From HTCC2207 sp002685195 (GTDB taxonomy: Bacteria > Pseudomonadota > Gammaproteobacteria > Pseudomonadales > Porticoccaceae), in NCBI GenBank assembly GCA_051201675.1, contig CP179212.1, positions 1,612,001-1,676,000 of the forward strand: DNA of 64,000 nucleotides. Reading direction: 5' to 3'. The translations under genes were made by a program, and so were the position numbers. The stretch's first letter is position 1. Each line of letters starts with the position of its first letter. The notes below the pieces were generated by a model that had not been told where the DNA came from, ran no database searches, and was given only the letters and a program-made list of their open reading frames with translations. Below, piece after piece: positions 8,850 through 17,476 of this stretch.

Positions 8850-9677
8850 ATGATCAACCATCTTTCAGCCTTTAGTTCGCGCTTTGCGCCAATCATTTCC
8901 GAGATCGGCAGCGAACGCCTACCATCTCTACTAGTCAGTATGCTTAAAGGTTTAGTCCCTTTTGATAATGCAGTCATCGTGCATTATCACGGTGGTGAGA
9001 AGCCTGTGGTCCACTACAATGATATACCCCCGTTGGAGAGAGAAAGCCAAATCGATGGTTTTGTAAATGGCGCATTTTTACTCGATCCATTTTATCGGGC
9101 CGCAATCGACTTGCGCTGCCGTGGACTTCATCGTCTGAGTGATCTCGCACCAGAGGGGTTTAAAAAGACTGAGTATTACCGCAGTTATTTTAAATTTACC
9201 GAGATAAAAGATGAAATCGGCTACATAATTCATCTGAGTAACAATCAGTTTATTAACATATCTTTGGGCCGGCTAGGATTAACCCAGCGCTTCAACCGTA
9301 CTCAACTGGGAATACTTAAAGATATTGAGCCCATTATTGAGAGCACTTGTAATCTTCAGTGGGACAGTAAAGATAAAAACATCTCGGATAAAACCAACGA
9401 ACTACCAGGTCAATTGGACAGCGCACTCAAATATTTTGGAACGGCATATCTTACTGACCGAGAAACTCAGGTAGTTCAACTTTTTCTTCACGGACATTCA
9501 ACAAAATCAATCGCTGAACGTTTAGGCATCTCGCCAGAGACAGTCAAACTACATCGAAAAAATAGCTATGCGAAACTCGACGTATCGTCTCAAGCGGAAC
9601 TGTTTTATTTATTTATTGATTCCCTCGCAAGCCTAACCAGTTATTCTGGAGGCGACCCTCTCGTTGGTTATCTCTAA
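8850..9677 (+). CDS. LuxR-family (GerE HTH) transcriptional regulator
   Basis: A 275-residue protein with a C-terminal GerE-type helix-turn-helix at about residues 199-256 (LTDRETQVVQLFLHG, then SIAERLGISPETVKLHR). The N-terminal 170 residues look like a globular sensory domain, but I do not see the tryptophan/aspartate pattern of acyl-homoserine-lactone binding domains, nor a receiver domain, so the signal is unknown. It is transcribed divergently from the cytochrome oxidase operon, making it a candidate regulator of that operon (inference from position only). Its stop overlaps the stop of convergent clpB by 3-4 bases. Confidence 0.88.
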   Translation: MINHLSAFSSRFAPIISEIGSERLPSLLVSMLKGLVPFDNAVIVHYHGGEKPVVHYNDIPPLERESQIDGFVNGAFLLDPFYRAAIDLRCRGLHRLSDLAPEGFKKTEYYRSYFKFTEIKDEIGYIIHLSNNQFINISLGRLGLTQRFNRTQLGILKDIEPIIESTCNLQWDSKDKNISDKTNELPGQLDSALKYFGTAYLTDRETQVVQLFLHGHSTKSIAERLGISPETVKLHRKNSYAKLDVSSQAELFYLFIDSLASLTSYSGGDPLVGYL

Positions 9678-12247
9678 GACGTAACAAATTCAGGTCTACC
9701 ATCGACTAGACTACCCTTTATGGCGCTTCCCACAGGGAAATTTCCTGCCAAAATTGCCTCTGCAAGAGGGTTCTCGATCAAACTCTGCAGTGCGCGCTTC
9801 AACGGTCGAGCACCATATACTGGGTCAAACCCTATATCCATCACACTATCTAAGAGCGCATCATCAATAGATAAGCTCAAATCATGATCTGACAACCTTG
9901 CCTGTAGCAAGGCTAACTGCTTATTTGCGATACCCCTTAACTCCGTTTTGGCAAGAGGATGGAAAACTACACTTTCATCCACTCGGTTTATAAACTCCGG
10001 TCTAAAGTTCATCGCAACCACATCCATCACCGCCGATTTCATGACTTCATAATTCTCTTCTCCAGAAAGCATCTGGATAACATCAGATCCCAAATTAGAA
10101 GTCATAATAATAACGGTGTTTTTGAAATCTACGGTTCGTCCTTGACCATCGGTTAAACGACCATCATCGAGCACTTGTAGCAAAATATTAAAAACATCAC
10201 TGTGCGCCTTCTCAATCTCATCTAATAACAACACCGAGTAGGGTCGCCGGCGCACAGCTTCTGTAAGATACCCACCCTCTTCGTAGCCAACATACCCAGG
10301 AGGAGCACCAATTAACCTTGCGACTGAATGCTTTTCCATGAACTCTGACATATCAACACGAATCATGGCTCCTTCACTGTCGAACAAGAATTCTGCCAAT
10401 GACTTACAAAGCTCTGTTTTCCCAACCCCAGTAGGACCAAGAAAAAGGAACGAACCATTGGGGCGATTAGGGTCGGCCAATCCTGCTCGAGAACGACGTA
10501 CTGCATTAGAGACAGCTCTAACCGCTTCCGATTGACCCATTACTCGCTGATGTAACGCGTCTTCCATGCGTATTAGCTTGTCCCGCTCACCTTCAAGCAT
10601 CTTATTTACAGGAATACCAGTCCACTTGGCAACCACTTCAGCAATTTCATCCTCAGTTACTTTATTGCGCAATAGCTTTTTCTCAACTTCGTCATGAGAG
10701 ACGGCACTGGCCAGTTGCTTTTCTAACTGAGGAATGACGCTGTACTGAATTTCTGCCATTTTTTCTAGATTGCCAGAGCGGTGGGCAACCTCTAGATCCA
10801 CTTTGGCCTGCTCAAGCTCACTTTTAATATGAGTCGCCCCTTGCATCGAGGCCTTTTCAGCCGTCCAAATTTGTTCCAGATCAGCATAATCTCTCTCTAA
10901 AGAAGCTATATCTTGTTGTATTTTCTTTTTACGCTTTTTCGCAGCAGTATCGTTATCTTTTTTCATCGCCTCTTGTTCAATTTTCAACTGAATCAAGCGA
11001 CGCTCCAATCGATCCATCTGTTCTGGTTTAGAATCAATCTCCATTCGTATGCGACTTCCCGCCTCATCAACAAGATCAATTGCTTTGTCCGGCAGTTGGC
11101 GGTCTGTAATATATCGTTGGGAGAGACGCGCAGCTGATACGATCGCACTGTCAGTAATCTCAACACCATGATGAACTTCATAACGCTCTTTTAAGCCACG
11201 TAAAATAGCGATGGTATCTTCTATGGTAGGTTCTTCAACAAGAACCTTTTGAAACCGACGTTCCAGAGCCGCATCTTTTTCAATGAATTTGCGATACTCA
11301 TCCAAAGTCGTCGCACCAACACAGTGCAGCTCCCCTCTAGCCAATGCAGGCTTGAGCATATTACCTGCATCCATTGCTCCTTCAGCTTTGCCCGCACCAA
11401 CCATCGTATGTATTTCATCAATAAATAGAATAATCTGGCCTTCTTGTTTAGCAAGATCCTTAAGTACCGCTTTCATTCGCTCTTCAAAGTCACCTCGAAA
11501 TTTTGCTCCGGCTAGCAGTGCACCAAGGTCAAGGGTCAATACGCGCTTGTTTTTTAATCCCTCCGGAACTTCACCATTGATGATGCGCTGAGCAAGACCT
11601 TCAACAATCGCGGTCTTACCAACCCCAGGCTCGCCAATCAGCACGGGGTTATTTTTTGTACGTCGTTGTAGGACCTGAATCGTTCTGCGAATTTCCTCAT
11701 CACGCCCAATCACAGGATCAAGCTTTCCCATTTCAGCCCTTTCCGTCAGATCTATAGTATATTTGCTAAGTGCCTCTCGATTTTCCTCAGCATCTGGATC
11801 GTTGACAGAATCACCTCCCCGCACAGATGCAATTGCAGCGAGTGCTTTTTTAGGGTCACCAAATTTACTAAGAATTTTACCGGTCTGGCCGGAATCTTCT
11901 AAGAGCACTTGCAATAGAGTTTCGCTGGAAATGTACTGATCATTATTTTTCTGAGCCACACGATCAGCTAAATTCATTAAGCGACCGAGCTCTTGTGCAA
12001 TGTTGACCTCACCTGTGGGGGCTTTAATCTGTGCTAACTTATCTAACTGTTGATTCAATGATTCTTGTAGCCCGTTAACATCAAATCCGGCTCGATTTAA
12101 AATTGGCCGAACGCTGCCGCCTTGTTGATTGAGGAGTGCTAGCAACAGATGAAATAGTTCTATGGCGGAGTGATCATTGCCAATGGCAATAGATTGCGCT
12201 TCGGCAAATGCCTGCTGCAATTGATTGGTTAGTTTCTCGACTCGCAT
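9674..12247 (-). CDS. clpB: ATP-dependent chaperone/disaggregase ClpB
   Basis: Hsp100 disaggregase that works with DnaK to recover aggregated proteins. At 857 residues it has the usual length. It has an N-terminal Clp repeat domain (about 1-145), AAA-1 with Walker A GEPGVGKTA (about 205), the long M-domain coiled coil (about 400-530), and AAA-2 with GPTGVGKTE (about 605). The C-terminal ClpB small domain contains VYGARPLKRALQ. The start has AAGGA upstream, and a heat-shock-type promoter lies about 40 bases further (12288-12315), so induction by RpoH is expected. It is a single-gene transcription unit convergent with the LuxR-type gene. Confidence 0.97.
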   Translation of the reverse strand: MRVEKLTNQLQQAFAEAQSIAIGNDHSAIELFHLLLALLNQQGGSVRPILNRAGFDVNGLQESLNQQLDKLAQIKAPTGEVNIAQELGRLMNLADRVAQKNNDQYISSETLLQVLLEDSGQTGKILSKFGDPKKALAAIASVRGGDSVNDPDAEENREALSKYTIDLTERAEMGKLDPVIGRDEEIRRTIQVLQRRTKNNPVLIGEPGVGKTAIVEGLAQRIINGEVPEGLKNKRVLTLDLGALLAGAKFRGDFEERMKAVLKDLAKQEGQIILFIDEIHTMVGAGKAEGAMDAGNMLKPALARGELHCVGATTLDEYRKFIEKDAALERRFQKVLVEEPTIEDTIAILRGLKERYEVHHGVEITDSAIVSAARLSQRYITDRQLPDKAIDLVDEAGSRIRMEIDSKPEQMDRLERRLIQLKIEQEAMKKDNDTAAKKRKKKIQQDIASLERDYADLEQIWTAEKASMQGATHIKSELEQAKVDLEVAHRSGNLEKMAEIQYSVIPQLEKQLASAVSHDEVEKKLLRNKVTEDEIAEVVAKWTGIPVNKMLEGERDKLIRMEDALHQRVMGQSEAVRAVSNAVRRSRAGLADPNRPNGSFLFLGPTGVGKTELCKSLAEFLFDSEGAMIRVDMSEFMEKHSVARLIGAPPGYVGYEEGGYLTEAVRRRPYSVLLLDEIEKAHSDVFNILLQVLDDGRLTDGQGRTVDFKNTVIIMTSNLGSDVIQMLSGEENYEVMKSAVMDVVAMNFRPEFINRVDESVVFHPLAKTELRGIANKQLALLQARLSDHDLSLSIDDALLDSVMDIGFDPVYGARPLKRALQSLIENPLAEAILAGNFPVGSAIKGSLVDGRPEFVTS

Positions 12248-12287
12248 AACAATTCCTTTTTTAATTTCACCATCACTATATTTAAAT

Positions 12288-12315
12288 AGTTGGGGTGAAT
12301 TTGTACAATTTCAAC
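12288..12315 (-). promoter_or_regulatory. sigma-32 (heat shock) promoter of clpB
   Basis: On the minus strand the sequence reads GTTGAAA, 13 bases, CCCCAACT. This is very close to the RpoH consensus (CTTGAAA, 13-15 bases, CCCCATnT). It ends about 40 bases before the clpB ATG, leaving a normal 5' leader. The spacing and the C-run make chance unlikely, and clpB is a known RpoH target in this class. Confidence 0.8.
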
Positions 12316-12366
12316 GTTAGTTTAAAAATGAGCGAGCTAAGTTTGACGGTCACTAAACACCCAGCC

Positions 12367-12399
12367 AAAAAAATGCCCCACCACATAGTGGCAGGGCAT
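12367..12399 (-). terminator. Rho-independent terminator of the pnt operon
   Basis: Reading the minus strand, a hairpin pairs ATGCCC with GGGCAT and CCAC with GTGG around a 3-base loop, with a small internal mismatch. It is followed at once by seven T residues. It lies 20 bases after the pntB stop and upstream of the clpB promoter, separating the two units. Confidence 0.85.
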
Positions 12400-12419
12400 C
12401 GATCTCTGACCGATTGAAT

Positions 12420-13865
12420 TTAAGCTTGATTGAGTGCTGTAGTCATCTCTACAACCGCTTTTTTACCATCTCCGTAGACCATTACCGTATGGTCCATTGC
12501 AAATAGAGGGTTAGGCAATCCTGCGAATCCAGGGCTTAGTGATCTTTTTATCACCACCACATTTTTAGCTTTGTCTACATTTAGAATAGGCATACCATAA
12601 ATTGGGCTGCCTTCAGATTCTCGTGCCATTGGGTTAGTAACATCATTAGCTCCAATGACGATCACCACATCAGTATCTTCAAAGGTAGGGTTAATCCGCT
12701 CCATCTCAACTAACTTATCGTAGGGGACTTCTGCCTCTGCAAGTAACACATTCATATGTCCCGGCATGCGCCCAGCAACTGGGTGGATACCATATTCAAC
12801 CTCAACACCTTTGGCTTCCATTGAATCAGCCAGCTCTCGCACTGCATGCTGAGCCTGTGCCATAGCCATACCATAACCTGGCACTATAACCACACGTTCA
12901 GCCATCTCAAGCATCATTGCCACCTCATCAGGCTGTGCGCTTGTCACCTTACCGGCGTATATCTCATCGGCATCAATTACTTCACCTCCAGCGGCCATCT
13001 TTCCAAATAGCACGTTGGTGAGAGATCGATTCATTGCGACACACATAATCTGGGTTAATATTAATCCTGAGGTTCCCACCAATGATCCTGCAACAATGAG
13101 TACCGTGTTACCCAATATAAAGCCAGCCAATGCTGCGGCGATACCGGAGTAGGAATTTAAAAGAGCAATAACCACCGGCATATCTGCGCCACCAATTGGC
13201 ATAACCAAAAATAGACCCAACAAAAGTGCTAAGCCCACAATGGCAACCATCGCCGCAGTATTACCTGGATTTAATACCAAGCAGACCACGGCAACCGCCG
13301 AAGCTACAAGGAAAATACCATTACCGATGGGCCCGCCTGGCAACCCATAACTCTTTTTCATTAGCTCTTGAAGTTTGGCAAAAGCAACAAGACTACCCGT
13401 CAATGTCAACGCGCCAATCAGCACGGTCAAGCCTATAGATACCAACGCGATAGTTCCTTCTGGACCGCTACCAAAATTACTACTGCTAGCAACTACGGGC
13501 GTTAATATCTCAGAAAAAGACTCTGGTGCAGACCCCAATTTACTGTAGTACTCGGCAAGAGCAATGGTTAGAGAGGCACCCCCACCGAAACCATTTAGGA
13601 GAGCAACCATCTGCGGCATCGAGGTCATTTGAATTTTCAGCGCCATAACCGCGCCGATGCCACTACCTACTAGCACCCCAGCAATAATAAAATTGTAATT
13701 TACGACGTCTCCATCTAAAAGCGTAACAACCACCGCTATCAGCATACCTAATGCAGATAACTTATTACCACGCACAGCAGTCTTTGGCTTAGTTAGGCCC
13801 TTAATACCAAGAATAAAAAGAATCCCAGCAACCAAGTATATAAAACTAACAACAGTAGGATTCAT
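12420..13865 (-). CDS. pntB: NAD(P) transhydrogenase subunit beta
   Basis: The beta subunit of the inner-membrane proton-translocating transhydrogenase, which uses the proton gradient to reduce NADP+ with NADH. At 481 residues it has an N-terminal half of about nine membrane helices (domain II) and a C-terminal NADP(H)-binding domain III. The latter is recognisable by VPGYGMAMAQAQH and the later GANDVTNP segment. It is the last gene of a three-gene operon, 3 bases after the small alpha-part-2 gene, and is followed by a clear terminator. Confidence 0.96.
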   Translation of the reverse strand: MNPTVVSFIYLVAGILFILGIKGLTKPKTAVRGNKLSALGMLIAVVVTLLDGDVVNYNFIIAGVLVGSGIGAVMALKIQMTSMPQMVALLNGFGGGASLTIALAEYYSKLGSAPESFSEILTPVVASSSNFGSGPEGTIALVSIGLTVLIGALTLTGSLVAFAKLQELMKKSYGLPGGPIGNGIFLVASAVAVVCLVLNPGNTAAMVAIVGLALLLGLFLVMPIGGADMPVVIALLNSYSGIAAALAGFILGNTVLIVAGSLVGTSGLILTQIMCVAMNRSLTNVLFGKMAAGGEVIDADEIYAGKVTSAQPDEVAMMLEMAERVVIVPGYGMAMAQAQHAVRELADSMEAKGVEVEYGIHPVAGRMPGHMNVLLAEAEVPYDKLVEMERINPTFEDTDVVIVIGANDVTNPMARESEGSPIYGMPILNVDKAKNVVVIKRSLSPGFAGLPNPLFAMDHTVMVYGDGKKAVVEMTTALNQA

Positions 13866-13868
13866 TGT

Positions 13869-14153
13869 TTATTTCCTTTTAAACATGGCAAGCATGCGAT
13901 TAGTCACTAAATAACCGCCGACCACGTTAATAGTAGCCAGTGTCACTGCCACAAAGCCAAGCCCATTGACCAAAAGTGGTGAGCTGTCCGAGCCTGCGGC
14001 CAACAGAGCGCCAACCAGAGTAATTCCAGACACAGCATTAGTCCCTGACATCAACGGAGTGTGTAACGTAGGTGGCACCTTAGTGATTAACTCAACACCG
14101 AGAAATAACGATAAGACGAAGAGCGCCAGCAATAAAATCAAAATTTCCATCAT
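13869..14153 (-). CDS. pntAB: NAD(P) transhydrogenase subunit alpha, part 2 (membrane part)
   Basis: A 94-residue protein with three to four hydrophobic helices that corresponds to the membrane portion of E. coli PntA. Here it is encoded separately, as in Rhodospirillum-type split transhydrogenases. The conserved segment around HTPLMSGTNAVSGI is present. It begins directly after the stop of the soluble alpha subunit (adjacent coordinates) and lies 3 bases from pntB, so the three genes are translated as a tight unit. Confidence 0.93.
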   Translation of the reverse strand: MMEILILLLALFVLSLFLGVELITKVPPTLHTPLMSGTNAVSGITLVGALLAAGSDSSPLLVNGLGFVAVTLATINVVGGYLVTNRMLAMFKRK

Positions 14154-15341
14154 CTAATCCTTTTCACTTTTAATTGTATTGAGTTCCGGCAAATCAAGTA
14201 ATTTGCGCATATGTCCGTGAGGAATTTCGCCGTGATGGGCCACTACGGTTCCTGCAACAATTTCATCGTCAAAATTTAATTCCAATTCACCATTATCACT
14301 GAGTATAAGTGCCAGTAATGTCTCCATATTTTTCCCATACATCTGGCTAGCATGGTATGGCAAGTCAGAGGGAACGTTCTCTGGCCCAATAATTGTGACG
14401 CCATGAGCAACTATCGTTTGACCTTGCTCTGTTAGATCACAGTTTCCACCCCGCTCTGCGGCTAAGTCAACTATCACTGATCCAGGCTTCATTGCTACCA
14501 CCATATCCTCAGTGACTAAAATAGGTGACTTAGCACCTGGTATTGCTGCGGTAGTAATAATGATATCTTGCTCAGCAACCACCGCTGTCATTAGTTCTCG
14601 TTGTCTCTGCAAGAAGTCCTCGCCCTGAGCTTTAGCATACCCTCCTGCACCCTCAGATTCTCCTGTATCTAAATCAAGCTCTACGGGTTTCGCCCCCACT
14701 GACAATATTTGTTCTCGTGCCGCGGGACGCACATCATAGGCCTCGACGACTGCCCCCAAGCGCTTGGCCGTAGCACAGGCTTGTAATCCGGCCACCCCTA
14801 CGCCCATTATAAGGACTCTTGCTGGCTGCAAAGTTCCAGCCGCAGTCATCAGTAAAGGAAAAATTCGAGGAGAAGCAGAAGCTCCCATTAGCACAGCTTT
14901 ATAGCCTGCTAACGTTGCCATTGATGACAACACATCCATACTCTGGGCACGACTAATACGCGGCACTAATTCAAGAGCTATCGCTGTAGCGCCTTTCCCT
15001 GCGACATCGAGAGCAGCTTGAGGTGAAGCCAGAGGATCCATCATGCCGATAATCAACTGACCTTGTCGAATCATGGCCAGATCATCCGCACTATTTTCAT
15101 TATTTGAACCGAAGCTTTGAACTTGCAGAACAATATCTGCACTGGCAAATATCTCTGCTCGATCTCCAGTAATTGTTGCACCGGCAGCCAAATATTCATT
15201 ATCTGGATAGCCCGCTGCATTGCCGGCATCTGATTGAATTAGTACCTTTACGCTTTTGTCCGTCAAACTCTGGACATTGGCAGGGGACATGGCGACACGT
15301 TTCTCACCGGTTTTGATTTCCGAAGGAATCCCGATTATCAC
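14154..15341 (-). CDS. pntAA: NAD(P) transhydrogenase subunit alpha, part 1 (NAD-binding)
   Basis: The soluble NAD(H)-binding domain I of the transhydrogenase (395 residues). It is homologous to alanine dehydrogenase, with the N-terminal IGIPSEIKTGEKRVA motif and a Rossmann fold carrying GVGVAGLQA near the middle. The start is GTG at 15341, preceded at good spacing by AAGGAG. It heads the pntAA-pntAB-pntB operon. About 200 bases of leader separate it from a good promoter at 15550-15578. Confidence 0.96.
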   Translation of the reverse strand: MIIGIPSEIKTGEKRVAMSPANVQSLTDKSVKVLIQSDAGNAAGYPDNEYLAAGATITGDRAEIFASADIVLQVQSFGSNNENSADDLAMIRQGQLIIGMMDPLASPQAALDVAGKGATAIALELVPRISRAQSMDVLSSMATLAGYKAVLMGASASPRIFPLLMTAAGTLQPARVLIMGVGVAGLQACATAKRLGAVVEAYDVRPAAREQILSVGAKPVELDLDTGESEGAGGYAKAQGEDFLQRQRELMTAVVAEQDIIITTAAIPGAKSPILVTEDMVVAMKPGSVIVDLAAERGGNCDLTEQGQTIVAHGVTIIGPENVPSDLPYHASQMYGKNMETLLALILSDNGELELNFDDEIVAGTVVAHHGEIPHGHMRKLLDLPELNTIKSEKD

Positions 15342-15749
15342 TCAATTCTCCTTAAGTTTTAGATATATAAATCTCTACATTGATAACTACGATGAATGGT
15401 ACCAAAAACCAAATCTAGCCTGTAGCCCGACAGGCCAATAGTCATTATCACAAATTCAATAGTTACTAATACAATTGTCGCTGCGTGCTAGAAAGTTCTC
15501 AAAAACACGCCCACAGAGTTTGTACAAAATACCAATTAGCTTAAATTATATAATACAAATACACGTGATCTTGGACAACGTCTTTATGAGCTATAAGCAA
15601 TAGTCATATGGATTGGGGCAACAATTAGCTTGGTGATTTATGGATACTCATGTCGGCAACTTTTAGATTCATAAAACAGAAACCTAGACTCTGACCACGA
15701 ATGACCAATGCTCCGGAGGTCTGAATCAATTATTCTTGCGAAGTGTGCG
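15342..15749. other. intergenic region with a long pntAA leader; no gene seen
   Basis: This 408-base gap holds no credible coding region or tRNA. The part nearest pntAA is a presumed transcript leader of about 200 bases. On the minus strand it can form a GCGTG/CACGC stem (around 15484-15513) and a compact GCCTGT/ACAGGC hairpin (15418-15435), followed by a T-rich but not uninterrupted stretch. The half nearest ispB (15579-15749) shows nothing recognisable, and no strong terminator for ispB was found there. Confidence 0.4.
15550..15578 (-). promoter_or_regulatory. candidate sigma-70 promoter of the pnt operon
   Basis: On the minus strand: TTGTCC, 17-base spacer, TATTAT. The -10 lies in a strongly AT-rich stretch about 210 bases upstream of the pntAA GTG. 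This is the best promoter match in the gap between ispB and pntAA. Confidence 0.5.
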
Positions 15750-16703
15750 TTAGCTAACTCGAGAGATAGAGAAATATGCTAAATTGAGCAACTCATTTTT
15801 ATACTGACTATCTGGCATCTCTTTAAGAGCATTTTTTGCACGCTCAACCTCTTTTATTGCTCGGTCACGGCTATAACTCAACCCACCACTTGCATTAACA
15901 ACTTCCAAAATTGCCGAGAACTCCCCTGCACTCTTGTCACCAATCGCTTTTCGGATCATGTCGGCAGAGTTAGAATCAGAATTATCTCGAGCATAAATAA
16001 GTGGCAAAGTCATTTTACCCTCAGCAAGGTCACTACCGATATTCTTGCCGGTCACAGCAATATCACCTTGATAGTCCAAAACATCATCAGCAATTTGGAA
16101 CGCCATTCCTAAATGCTTACCATAGACGATCATATTATCCTCATTTGTGCCTGCAAGGCAGGCACCAACTTGGGCTGACGCTTCAAAAAGTCTAGCGGTT
16201 TTCCTGTAAATGACCTGTCGGTAAATATCTTCAGTAACCTCGGGGTTACCCGCATTAGCCATTTGCTGCACTTCACCTTCGGAAATAACATTAGTAGCAT
16301 TTGCCATCACACTCATAATGGGTAAATTCGCCATCTCTACTAAAATTTGAAATGCTCTTGAGTAAATAAAGTCGCCAACTAGAACGCTTGGAGCATTTCC
16401 CCATTGAGCATTAGCTGTTTCGCGGCCTCTGCGCAGATTAGAAACATCTACAACATCGTCATGGAGCAAAGTTGCTGTATGAATGAATTCGATCACCGCA
16501 GCCATCTTAAGATGATCAGATTCCTTATAGCCATTGGCCAGCGCACTTAAAAGAACGACTAAAGGCCGTAATCGCTTGCCTCCAGCTTCGACAATATAAT
16601 GGCCAATACTTTCCACGAGACCAACATCCGACTGGAGTCGATCGACGATTAATTGATTTACTGCGGAAAATTCATGTTCCACAGCTTTTTGAAAAGTTTC
16701 CAT
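15750..16703 (-). CDS. ispB: octaprenyl diphosphate synthase
   Basis: A trans-polyprenyl diphosphate synthase (317 residues) that builds the ubiquinone side chain from IPP and farnesyl diphosphate. Both aspartate-rich motifs are intact: LLHDDVVD with the following RRG at about residues 76-90, and ADDVLDY near residue 210. Length matches IspB (about 323 in E. coli). It is transcribed divergently from fabA. In many gammaproteobacteria ispB is beside rplU-rpmA; here it is not, so the chain length (octa- or nona-) is assigned by family only. Confidence 0.92.
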   Translation of the reverse strand: METFQKAVEHEFSAVNQLIVDRLQSDVGLVESIGHYIVEAGGKRLRPLVVLLSALANGYKESDHLKMAAVIEFIHTATLLHDDVVDVSNLRRGRETANAQWGNAPSVLVGDFIYSRAFQILVEMANLPIMSVMANATNVISEGEVQQMANAGNPEVTEDIYRQVIYRKTARLFEASAQVGACLAGTNEDNMIVYGKHLGMAFQIADDVLDYQGDIAVTGKNIGSDLAEGKMTLPLIYARDNSDSNSADMIRKAIGDKSAGEFSAILEVVNASGGLSYSRDRAIKEVERAKNALKEMPDSQYKNELLNLAYFSISRVS

Positions 16704-16901
16704 TAGTCGACGCAGGTTTTCTGATTTAATGACGATGTTGAACCCTAGCTACACTCAACACTTGTGTCAACTGCTGGACCGCAACTTTGCTGAGATTACA
16801 CACTAAAACTAGCAGTTTAATTTTTAAGTCTTGCCCCATAATAGTTGCCGCTAGCTGCATAAGTGGTTACGATGCCATCTTTAACTACCTCTCAGGAATT
16901 T

Positions 16902-17423
16902 ATGAGTTTTTCCCCAAAGTCTTCCTATTCCAAGGAAGAAATATTAGGCGCCTCCCGAGGAGAATTGTTTGGGCCCGATAATGCCAAACTGCCCGCCCCT
17001 AACATGTTGATGATAGATCGAATTGTTGAAATCAATAACTCAGGCGGAAAGAATGGATTAGGCCAAATTGTCGCTGAGATAGACATAACCTCTGATCTTT
17101 GGTTTTTTGATTGTCACTTCGAAGGTGATCCAGTAATGCCGGGCTGCTTAGGGTTAGATGCTCTGTGGCAACTGGTAGGCTTCTTTCTAGTCTGGAATGG
17201 TAACTCTGGTAAAGGTCGTGCGTTAGGTGCTGGTAACGTTAAGTTCTTTGGTCAAATTCTACCCACAGCAAAAAAAGTAACCTACAAGCTAGAATTGACT
17301 CGTTTAATCCAGCGAAAGCTTGTTATGGGAATCGCCGACGGGTCAGTAGAAGTAGATGGTCGCGAAATATATACAGCCAAAGATTTAAAAGTCGGCCTAT
17401 TTGAAAGCACGGATAACTTTTAA
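16902..17423 (+). CDS. fabA: 3-hydroxydecanoyl-ACP dehydratase/isomerase
   Basis: FabA introduces the double bond for anaerobic unsaturated fatty acid synthesis by dehydrating 3-hydroxydecanoyl-ACP and isomerising the trans-2 product to cis-3. The hot-dog core carries CHFEGDPVMPGCLGLDALWQ with the catalytic His and Asp. Upstream in-frame starts exist (GTG 16863, ATG 16872). ATG 16902 has AGGA at correct spacing and gives 173 residues, matching the 171-172 of other FabA proteins. It forms an operon with fabB 53 bases downstream, the usual arrangement for this two-gene pathway. Confidence 0.95.
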   Translation: MSFSPKSSYSKEEILGASRGELFGPDNAKLPAPNMLMIDRIVEINNSGGKNGLGQIVAEIDITSDLWFFDCHFEGDPVMPGCLGLDALWQLVGFFLVWNGNSGKGRALGAGNVKFFGQILPTAKKVTYKLELTRLIQRKLVMGIADGSVEVDGREIYTAKDLKVGLFESTDNF

Positions 17424-17476
17424 TATAACTTTATACCGGCATAAATTCTAACTGAACAAAGTAACGAGGTACGTTG

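Noticed and set aside
16740..16790. ACACTTGTGT-type inverted repeat between ispB and fabA as a FabR-like operator
   Set aside because: It is short and imperfect and does not match a fatty-acid regulator consensus I know; insufficient evidence.
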